Source: Tetrahymena elliotti 4EA
Lineage: Eukaryota > Ciliophora > Oligohymenophorea > Hymenostomatida > Tetrahymenidae
Direction of reading: 5' to 3'
Assembly (NCBI GenBank): GCA_000231825.2
Contig: JH720340.1
Coordinates: forward strand, 372,001 to 436,000
DNA length: 64,000 nt
How positions within the stretch are numbered: the first letter of the stretch is position 1; every line of letters starts with the position of its first letter. Below the pieces are notes generated by a model that worked only from the letters and a program-made list of their open reading frames with translations, ran no database searches and was not told where the DNA came from. Shown here piece by piece: positions 50,785 to 61,409 of the stretch. Made by a program: the position numbers and the translations under genes.

Positions 50785-51027
50785 TCACTTCTTTCTAGAA
50801 TCATCTTTTAACAAATTAAACAATTTTTCACTCTATTTTGAAATAAAGTTGAAAATTTTTTTTTCAACGCATTTTGTTATGAATCGATCTTCCCCCTTTA
50901 TTTTTATTTCTATTTTATTCTTTGAAAAATAGTATATGAGAACATTTATGTACAATATTGTGAGAAATAAAATAATTATATATTTTTTTTTTATAAAAAT
51001 AAAAAATATTTTAGAATTTCCAATCAT
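50785..51027 (-). CDS. Membrane-anchor ORF, perhaps the first exon of copy 2
   Basis: ATG 51027 to TGA 50785, 80 residues: a short polar start, a very hydrophobic helix (IIILFLTILYINVLIYYF) and a basic/polar tail ending LFNLLKDDSRKK. The final codons overlap a consensus splice donor (GTGAGT at about 50788), so this may be exon 1 of the downstream copy 2 gene instead of a separate 80-residue protein. The matching region of copy 1 (49430-49520) keeps the LFN-KDDSR part but not the frame. Confidence 0.4.
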
Positions 51028-54000
51028 TTTATATTAGAGTAGATTTTTTTGTTTAAAATTTTTGAAGAACAAAAATAATTTTTGCATTCTTTCTTAAATC
51101 AACATTTTTCCCTCACTATTTTTTAGATTCATATTTATTACTATTTTAAGTATTTGATCATCAGGAGCTTACAAGGAAAGTCATATTTTTAATAAATTAA
51201 CCAATTTAAAAAAATAACTTTCACTTTAAAGTTTTTTTATTTAAAATAATCAAAAATAGGTGTTCTTACATGTTAATTTCTGCTTTTGATCAAAAATAAT
51301 AAAGTGATAAAAACTAGATTTTAAAATATCACATAATAGTTTATAATCTCTAATACAATGTTTTAGGATCTACCTTTGTTCCATTTCTCTGCCCTCTTTC
51401 TTCAACTAGATTACTTAAACTTTCTTTTTAATTTCATCAAATTTTCAGGATTTAATATCCTAATTTCAGCAATCTTATTTATAGTGAAGGAGAAGAGGAG
51501 GGATTTTTATTATTAAATCATTAGAGAAATTAAAGTTCTCTATTTGTTGAAGATGGACCCATAAATAGAAAAATGGGTTTGAAGATAAAAATTTTAAAAA
51601 TAAATTGTTGAATGAAAACTTAAAAAATAAAAAATAGAACTAAATTCATTTGAAGAGACTAATCATTAAGCGCACAAATCAATCATATTGCTCTAACTAG
51701 CTATAAAAAATTTCAAATTAATATGATGATTATCAAAAAGTATTTCAAATAATATTCGAAAAAAAAAGTGTAACTTTCAAGAAGCATAAAAGTTGTTCTC
51801 TCAATACTTTTTTAAAGTAGTGGGTTTTATAGATATTTTTTTAATTTGAAAAAACCAAATATGAATGGTCTTATTAGTTGAATTTTTAGATCAAAACTCT
51901 TAACTTTCATTTATTTTTTTTTTGATTTATAAATCAAAAATAAAATAGAGAGAAGAGCTTTACACAAACAAAAAATTAAAAAGGAAGAATTTTATTCTTA
52001 AATCAATGTTTGTTCAAAATCAACTCATACTTCTTAAAATTTGAATTCACAAGAGACTAGAGTTTGCATAACAAATCTAGATATCTTTAAAATATTTGAA
52101 TTTGATCTCAATAAATTTTGATTTTTTAAAAATAAATTTTCCTCTTTCTAAAAATAAATTTTTATGTATTTTCTCTTGAACATTTTTTTTAATTTAATAA
52201 GTTTACTTTAAGAATTAATCTAGAGAAATAACTAATTGGATGGTATATATTTTTGGAAAGAAGGAGTATTCTTTTCCTCCTATTTCCTAAAAAATATCTA
52301 TATTTGACATTATCTAATATTTTCAAATTAAAAGAATGAGAACTTTCAATTATTTAAAAAAATGTTTTTTAATGAAAAATAAATTAATAAACTTTCATTT
52401 ACTGATTTACAATCTTAGCTCTTTTCTTAAAAAATTAAAGATATTTCTTTTTTATTCTTTAAATCTTAATAAATTAAGAGAGATATTAAAAACTAAATTT
52501 TAAATTTTACTTTATAACTGAAAACGAGTAACTTTGAAAGATATTTGGATTAATTTTTGGTTACCAGTAGTACTCTCTTGAAATTTAATTAAATAAAATA
52601 ATCTATATTGATAAAGCAATAGAAATAATATATATCTGAAAGTTTGTCTAATAATTTTAATTTTATTTCTTTCTCATGAATGAAAATAAAATAAAGAGTA
52701 AATTTAGAATTATATTACTTCTTGATTTATTTAATTCATGCAAAATATCCTATTCAGTAATACTTATTTATTGTAAGTATAATAAAATTTCTTTAAAAAA
52801 ATATCAGCAAAATCAATAATGGATCAAGAAATTCTTGCTCTTTTGTAAATTTTAATGGAAAATAATCTGATTCTATCATCAAAAACATGTTCAAAGCATT
52901 CAATAAAAATAATATTAAGAAAAGAGATTATTTAAACAATTATATTTACCTTCTAAAATATGTAGATTTTCTATAAAATTAAATAAAAAATGAAAAAATT
53001 TAAGAAATTTGTTAAAAATTAGGTCTTTGTATTAATTTGAATCCAAAATTAATTAAATCTAATCAGCAATCTTTTTCCATACATTTTTTGAAAATTTGAT
53101 CTAATAATAAAATAAATTAAAAATAGGATGATTTTTTTCATCTAAAAAATCGACTTAATTGCTCTTCCATGTTGATTGATCAATTTTATTTTAGATTGAA
53201 TTTTTTTATTTAGAAACAAATTGGAAACTCCTTTATTTGCTCTATCAATTACTTATCAAAGTAATATTAAGTAATTGTTTCTGACTACTTCGAGTCTTTA
53301 CTTTAAATTTCAATATATTTAATAAATATAATTTTTTACACTTTTTTCCGTTTTGGCTAAATTAATAATTGTAAATTGAAAAAATAATAAATCAATAATT
53401 TAAGAATAATTGTTTTTAATCTATGGCTAAATTGTAATTTTATTGAAATAAATTTTTTTCAAGTTTTTTCAAGTTGATGAATCAGATAATAATCAAGACA
53501 GAGTAATAATAGGTTGATTTAGTTAATTTTTTGTGCTTTTGAAAATCCTAGATTATTATGGATATAATTTATAATTTCTGATAAAGTAATCATTATAATT
53601 ATAATTATTAAATAAGTTGATTATAATTGAGATGTATGAATGTTTCCTAGTAAAATTTATGGATACTTTCCACTCCTCAATAGTTAATAAAATTAAGATT
53701 TACGGATGGATGTAGAGAGATTGATTATTTTCAGAAAATACAAACAAATAAAATAATAAATTTTGAATAAAGAATATTAGAATTTAAGGGTATTGTCACA
53801 ACAAATAGATTATGCAGTTGTAATGATTTTTTCAAAGTTATTCATTACACTTTTTATTTATTCATTTTTGATACAAACAAAATAATTATTTCTATTAATT
53901 AATCAATTATCAAGTTTTACGGACAAGCTAATAAAAATAGAGAACTTTAAAGAAACAATTAATTTGATTATAAAAACAATACAAAAAATTAATAAATAAG

Positions 54001-54097
54001 TAAATAATATAAAACAATCAACCATTTACAACAAAATCTATTTATTTTCAAGAACAAATAATATCTTTTCTCAACATATAATAATATATCCACAATA
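51028..54097. other. Long A+T-rich intergenic region
   Basis: About 3 kb without a supported gene, the largest empty stretch in the window. It is composed of short A and T runs throughout. Nothing structured or repeated was recognised. Confidence 0.55.
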
Positions 54098-54865
54098 ATG
54101 GGTGCATGCGCTGGTTCAACAAAGAAATAGCCCAAGGCTAAAACCTCAGGATCAATTTCTACATGCCAAGATTCTCCTGTAAAGCGTCAAAATAAATTGA
54201 GTACTGATAATGAGAAATAACAATATAAGCTTTCATAAGAAATAGATCCCTACTTTGCCAAATTTTAAATTCATGAAGCTGATTTTAAACAACATGCAAA
54301 CTTAAAAAGTCAAAGTTATTACATGATCTTCTACAAATTTAAAATGCTTTCAGACTAAATTGGTGATATTTAACAATAAGGTATTTCTTCAAGATTAACT
54401 AAAAGTTTAGCTAAGATTAAATTACTAAGAGAGAAGGTTAAAAGAGACTTTAACACTGATAGTTATAGTAAAGCAAGTCCAACTCTTCCTATTTTAAATG
54501 AGGAAATTTTAATGTATACCTTTAAATATACTCAATTCATGATAGATGTGTTTGAGTAGCTAGAGAAAGACCCTAAATATGAAGAACTTTACCCTATAAT
54601 CAGTTTTAGCTTTAAAGAAATGAAGAACAAGCTTCGTGATATTTTAATCGAAGCAGATTAAGTGAGAGTAAATTCTTCAGGAAAACATAGAAAATAAGAA
54701 GAGGTACCTGAAGCTTCATAAAAAAACGTAGAATCTTGAATTGATAAGGAAAACTAAACAGAAAACTAAGTGTAATTAAATGTTAAAGAATAATAACAAC
54801 AAATCTTAAAACCTATCTATACTAGCATTTTAAATTATTATTTAGTAAAATAAACTAAGCAATGA
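54098..54865 (+). CDS. MGAC-type doubly acylated candidate, unknown function
   Basis: ATG 54098 to TGA 54863, 255 residues. The start MGACAGSTKK has Gly2 for N-myristoylation and Cys4 for palmitoylation, the signature of many peripheral membrane proteins. Residues about 65-185 are helical and soluble-looking (DPYFAKFQIHEADFKQHANL, then YTFKYTQFMIDVFEQLEKDP), perhaps one helical bundle. The last ~45 residues lose protein-like composition. In the next frame the same stretch reads DKENQTENQVQLNVKEQQQQ, which looks better, so either an unrecognised intron or an indel near 54725-54740 is possible. No family is recognised. Confidence 0.7.
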
Positions 54866-56107
54866 TAATAATAATAAAATAATATGGAAAATCGAGATTA
54901 ATTTGTTTAATTAAAAATTGATTTACAAATTAGTTTTGTTTTCCTTTTAAAACTATTTAATATTGATAAAATCCTTATACCTATAATACTAAAAAAGCAA
55001 TATTAACTTATTTTTTCTTCTCTTTATTTGGAAGTAATCCAATCCAAGCTACATCAAATACTAAGCCTGTAAATAAATAAAATATTTGGTAATTATATGT
55101 CCCTTTTCAAAATTTTGTATCAAATTATTAATCTTCAAATCAATAAAAACTCCTATCAATCTTTTTTATATTCTTAATTAAATTTTGTCTTTATTAAATG
55201 AGTGGATTTCCTTATCCACAAAAGTTAAGACAAATATCCTTCATGCTTTTTAATTAATAACAAACAGATTCTTTCTTATTTCTTAAAGTTAATTTCTTAA
55301 CTCTTTTTCCATTTTTGTGAAATTCCCCTTTTTTAATTTTCTTTCATCAACAAAAAACAAAATAACTATTTACTTATTTACTTACTTACTTCCTATTATA
55401 TTAATTCTTCAACAAAAAGAACTAACGTTCTTAAAATACCTCCAGTTATAACCTTATCCAATATTTTTAGAAATTAAGATTAATCATATTCTTAAGACAT
55501 GTTTGGGTTGTGATGGTAAGAGAGTCAAAAAATTAGGTAAGAGTGTAAATTAAAATTTTTTATTTGTAATTTTGAAATAAATGAATCAATAAATAAAAGT
55601 AAATTGTAAATACATTTGATCGAATCTGATTTAAATTTGAAATAGATTAATTTATTTGGAGATTTAAAAATTTAAATTAAAACTTCGAATAATGATAAAA
55701 CATAAAAAAAGAAACCATATTTAACTTTATTAAATCTGTAGAGAAATTCTTCGTACTTTTTACAAAATCTTATATATACAAACAATACAATTATAAAAGA
55801 AAAACTTTAATTACTTTATAAAAATAGACTAACTATAGTGTGTTTGTTACTTAGTTTATTTTTAATTTAACAAAAATCAGGTATTCAAAACAGCTACTAC
55901 AAACGGGCACTGAAAAGGCTTGAATATTTCTTCATTAATTTAACGAAGGTTGTAATTTAAGGAGATATTATGGTTATTTATTTATTATGGTATATACTTT
56001 ATATAATGTGATTAATTATTTTCTATTTGTAATTTATCTTTTTATAAAAACGATGTTTGTTTCTAAGTATAAACAAATTTGTTTTTATGAGTTTTTAAAC
56101 AATAACA
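54866..56107. other. Intergenic region between converging genes
   Basis: About 1.2 kb. Two patches with slightly higher G+C (about 55430-55530 and 55880-55960) have no protein frame and no recognised RNA fold. A ctta microsatellite lies near 55371-55391. Confidence 0.5.
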
Positions 56108-59100
56108 TCAATTTATTTTATAGTTTTTGATCATGTTATTAATTACTTCTGCTGTTTGCATTTGAGATGCTGTTTTTTACTTCAAGTATGCATTCTAAAT
56201 TTATTGGCTATTGCCTTATTTATTTAATAGTTATTATTATTTTTAAAATCCATCCATGCTCTAGCTTCTAGGATTATTACTAGCTCCAGATTACTAATAA
56301 GCTACTTAGCCATTATTGATGCTTAAATTTTAAGATGGGTTAGAAGATGTTCCAATAATACCTTGTTAGGGTTTTTACTTTTTTAATTTTACATAAAAAA
56401 TAAGTTAAATTTCCCAATTAAAATCTAAACTAGCAATTAAATATTTTTAAAAGGAAGTAAGATTTAATTTATTTGAATTGACTATTACAAAAAAAATTTG
56501 ATAATCTAATAGAAAAATTTAATTAATGCATGAATTTGAGATTTTGAGAAATCTGTAAGCAAATTGATTATTTTCTTTGAATTTTAAAGTCAAAAAAGGC
56601 TGGCTAATTTTTATTTTAGCACCTTTACATCCACATATTTATTCATTTTTTTGTATTTAATTATCTTCTTTGAGAGAATAGAGAGGATAGCAGGTATTTT
56701 AACAATTCATGAGAAGAATATTAGTAAAAAATAGTGATGAGCTTAACTTTAATTTGGTTTTAATCGTTGAGCATAAATAAATTTAATTATAGCTTGAGTT
56801 TTTTATTAATTAAGAATTTTATCTTAATTTTTTTGATCACATTTTTGTCCTGCGATTTGTTAAAATGATTTTTTTTTTTTTGGATGCAGCAAATAAAAAA
56901 TTTGAATAAATTATAAAAAAATTAAGAAGTAAAATTTACATTTTAGATGTAGGGATTTGATTTTTCGAATGAAGAATTGGGTCTTTGAGACTGAATATAT
57001 TAGCCGTATTTAGAATTACTTGAAGCTGAGTTATTATTAATTTAACTATTTGTAATCTAGCCTTTATAATTGCTGTTATTGTTATTTGATGTATTTATTT
57101 ATTATGTGTTCATGTTAATTGTACTGTTATTATTTTACTCTTTTGAGCTATATTAATTCATGCTAATATTATTATTGTTAATGTTGTTCGAGCTAGAGTT
57201 CATGTAAGATCTTTGGCTTTTATTTAAATCAACATTTGGTTAAAGTTACTAGGTATTAGAGTATGAAACTTATTGAGTTATAGGTGAGTATTTTATGTTA
57301 CTTGAATTAAGATTAGTAGTATTGTTTACAGACACTTAATTAAATTGCTATTGATTGTATTGGTACTAGCCAGGGTGCTACTATGTGTAGCTACTATTCA
57401 TGGCATTTTGTTTCTCATTGATATTTGAAGCAGATTAGTTTGATGTATTTCTTACATGTAACCCAGCTGAATATGCTTAACTTTAAAGATATTATGTCTA
57501 AGAAGGCTAATTTAATAAGGTATTAGGTTACCTAGAAGAAAGGCAATTTTAGATATCACTTAATTTATTGGCCAAAGTTGATTTATTTCTTTATGAGTCT
57601 AAAGTCTAGTATCCTCCGTCAAATTAATTTGATGCCGTACCATTCAGATTGGATGACTAAGGGATAGCATTAGTTTGACTTAAACCACTGGCAGAAGCAT
57701 TTTATTAGTGATGAGTATATTTAATTCTTGAACCTGAAATATAGTTTGGCTATTGTTATTGCTATTATGTTGACGAATGCTAAGAAGATATTTATGAAGG
57801 ATACATTTATTATTGCAATGATACATTAGCATACTAAACTCCACTCTATTATAAGTAGCCTTATACAAGTTAATTTGAAGGTTAAGGCTAAGTAGTCTTT
57901 TATTTTTATTAATTATTTAAATAGATAGCTGAATTGTTTGTATTATTTGAAACGACAGGTGGCATTTAAACCTAATTCTAAGTCTATTTCTATTACCCTA
58001 TTGAATTAACATTTTATTTATTATTATTTTATGATGCAGAAGTTAAAGTTGAAGCTGTATGTGAGGTCTTTGAATTTATCATATTATTATGAATATTTTT
58101 ATAGCTATTATTATTCAGATTACCACTATTACTATTATTACTGCTATTTTCGTTATAATATGAAACAGTCTATCCATCTTTTTTCAACAACTTTTTTTAA
58201 AATAAAATTTAAGAGTGAGTGAATAAAAAAATCTCTATATTACTTTTTCTTAAATTGAAGAAGCATATTTATCAAATGATTTTCTGTTTTCTTTCATTTC
58301 TGCAACGTTTCCAAGCCTAAAAATAGAAATAAATTAATTAACAAAAAAGTTGATAAAATTATAAATTACCTTGATGAACTTCTTTCCTAGACATGAGGAT
58401 CAGTGTACATTCTTGTGTTTGGATTTTCTCCAATTTATTCGGTATTTGAATTAGCATTCAGATTTTTATTTTAAGTATTATACTGTATTTATGAACTTGA
58501 AGATAAAATTTGCTAAGGATTAATCTAGGAAGACTATGAAAATTAAGTGTATTTTTTAATAGTATCTTCATTCATACTACTAACTGATCTTTTACCTCTC
58601 TTAGCATCAATGAAACAGATTTCGCTCTATTAATTTGATTACAAATTTGGATTCACTGAAACCATTTTTGAAGATAACTAAGAATCTCCTTAAATCAAGT
58701 GAGAATTAAATGATGGCTATTAAGATTATTATTACTATATCCATTAAGAGTTTGTTAATTGATTATTTTGTATTTATTATTATTATGAAATTTAAAGCTG
58801 TTAAATTTGAGTTTTTAACTATTAGATTGTTTGTTCCTATTCATTTAATTAATCATTTTTCTAATTATACTGCTGTTAAAGCAACTTAAACTCTTCCTCC
58901 TTTCTTGTAAGCTACTCTCCAATCTAGACATTTGTCTTTTCTATTTGCTATAAATATTAAAAAAAAATAATTCAACTGTAGCTTTAAGTTTGAAAAATAT
59001 GTTCTAGTGAAGTAACTGAAACATTCTTATTTACCTTGATTTAATCTAAATTTACATTTTTAAACTTTAACTCCAAATCATCTTTTTCTTTTGTTACTTA

Positions 59101-59736
59101 TTCAAGCTTTTCTTGAGTTGTCTCAGCATACAATTTCAATTACTATTCAATCTAATTTTTTCATAAAAAATTTATTTAATATTTAATCGAGTATTAAATT
59201 TTTTATTTGCTTTAAGCAAATAAGTTAAAAAATTGTAAAGCTATTTTCATTATATTGAATGCTAAGAATATCATGATGTAGCTAAACTAATTTAATATCA
59301 TACTCGAATGTGTTAACGAACTTCTGCTTCTAATTTTTAAAGGCAAGATTCATAATCACTGCACTCATCTGAATTCTTTTTTTCAATTATTTATTCTAAG
59401 TCATGCTTTTGAGTTATCAAATAGCTAGTAATTTGATTTATGTAGTGTAAGACAGTTGAAAATTCTGCATTCATAATTACACTTTTATCTTCATCAATAG
59501 GAACTATTCTACTCAAATATATCTATGAACCCTAAAATCCATTTTAAAATAATATCTTAGTAAATACAAAAATTAAACTTATTATATTGTTTGAATAATC
59601 TTTAAATTCATAATTTTTTTCTTTAAAGGTTTACTTCATCTAATTTAGTGCGTATTTCCAAAAATAATTCACAAAGCAAAGCTTTTAATTGTTATCTAGA
59701 TGGTGATTAAGATTCTAAATTACTCCTATTATTCAT
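56108..59736 (-). CDS. Coiled-coil protein with long Q/N-rich C-terminal half
   Basis: Seven exons, 59736-59635, 59531-59304, 59151-59035, 58947-58370, 58316-58244, 58190-56940 and 56377-56108, sum to 873 codons (872 residues) with every phase matching; introns 103, 152, 87, 53, 53 and 562 nt. Residues about 10-200 are helical and heptad-like (QQLKALLCELFLEIRTKL, KLYAETTQEKLEQVTKEKDD, RKEEEFKLLQQQYNQKND), a coiled coil likely to oligomerise. Residues about 350-780 are almost entirely Gln/Asn/Ser/Tyr with few charges, prion-like in composition. The last exon ends MQTAEVINNMIKNYKIN, a short helix. No catalytic domain is seen. Function unknown; assembly into a filament, granule or ciliary scaffold is a guess. 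Confidence 0.8.
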
Positions 59737-61409
59737 TTCTGAGGAAGTGCTTTGATATAAAATGAAATTCTATAAACTATGAAACTATGCTTATGTTGAA
59801 TATTGAATAAGACCTATTTTATTCCTAAATAACTGTCTATGGCCTTACTTTTTACTTTGAAATATTAAGTATTATTGTTGTTGGTAATTATTTAATTTAA
59901 TTATTTGATCTAAGATTTTCGAAAATAGAAATTAAATTAATCAAATGTAAAAATTCTTTGGTATTTGAATTATTAAAAATTTTCATTTTGCTTTTCTTTT
60001 AATGACATTTCTTTCATGTGAATCTCAAAAAAAATATATGAACAAGTCTCAATGCCATTCATTTAAAATGTTATTAAACTTAAAATATACCACTATATTT
60101 GCAAAGCTCTTCACTTTAGGTAGATTAAAATAATAATTATTACTCTATAAAAAATTAAAATAAATTATTTAAAATCTAATTTTATAATATTGCTTATCTT
60201 CCCATTTTCTAAATTAACACAAAGCATAAATATATCAGTTAAGGTAGCTAATAAATTAAGAGTTAATTAGAAGTTTAATTTTCACATACATGAAATTTTG
60301 GTGATTTATCATAAATATAGTTATAACTTACACTCATTTGAAATAAAAACCTGAATAATACAAATTTTTTAATTAATCCGATAAAATAAGATAAATTTAT
60401 CAAAATAATTGAGGATTTTTTTTATAAACAAATTCATCAAACAATTCCATTTTCTTAGAAATTTCATTCATAAAATTTGTTTATTCTTATTTTCAAAAAT
60501 TTTTGTCCTTAAACCTTAAACTTTCTTAATTTCTGTAAATCTCAAATCTTATTTTTGTAAAACAAATTTCAAAAAATTATATAATTAACATGATTTGAAA
60601 ATCAGAATTACAAATATTCTGATTTATTTTTAGTTTTTGTAAAAATCAAAGCCATTAAAATTAATAGAAAATTTTATGAAAACTATTAAAGTCTTCTCTT
60701 AAATACTGTAAGAAGCAATGATACTCTGTATTTTTTAGTTTCAAGATTAGAAAATAAAACTATTTGTAAAATTTTAAGCAACAGAATTAATACATTCTAG
60801 CATGTCTAAAGACACAATAATACTTTTTCTTTAATTTATGATTTTCATGATGGAAAATAATAAAATATTAATTGTAAACTTTCCATGTTGTTAAGAGAAA
60901 AATAAATTCAAAATAATTTCGAATTAAATATAAATCTTTAATAATTAATAATTAAATTATGATAAAAATGTATTATTTAAAAATATGTAAAATTAAAAAA
61001 TTGGTGGAGGTTTTAAGTATAAAAATGCAGTTATAAAATAAATATACAAAGAAGAAATAAATTGTTTAGTAAATAGAAATTCAATCTTTTATTTCAATAG
61101 AATGCATTAAATTAATTATTTTAGATTCGTAATGAATATGTTTTAATTCTTGTTATTTTAAAATATCAGATTTATTCTATCATTATTAAAAAATTATTTA
61201 TTATTTTTATATAAAATTTATTTATAGTTATATGTTTTATTATTTAGAAGTTAGTTTTTTTGTTTATTTGTTATCCTAGGCATAATTGACTTGGATACTC
61301 TAAATTTAAATTTAAACTAATATTTTAAAAGTTAGGTTTTTAAATTATTTGTTTAACTTATGATTAAAATTTACTAATTTATTTTCACATTTTTTTCTTT
61401 TCTACTGAT
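59737..61409. other. Intergenic A+T-rich DNA
   Basis: About 1.7 kb between two minus-strand genes. No coding-like frame or structured element was recognised. Confidence 0.55.

Larger units (their letters stand above)
48260..50900. repeat. Direct tandem duplication, two units of about 1.3 kb
   Basis: The block from about 48260 to 49560 recurs from about 49565 to 50890, offset about 1304 bp judged from the two gene starts (49185 and 50489). Similarity includes the coding regions, the 3' flank (gagatagaatacaattttat near 48311 and its counterpart near 49608) and the 5' flank (aataaatatataaaaactt near 49369 and 50688). The copies differ by substitutions and small indels, so the event is not recent. 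Confidence 0.85.

Noticed and set aside
57680..58222. Short frames within 57.7-58.2 kb
   Set aside because: Alternate-frame shadows of the Q/N-rich exon 58190-56940.
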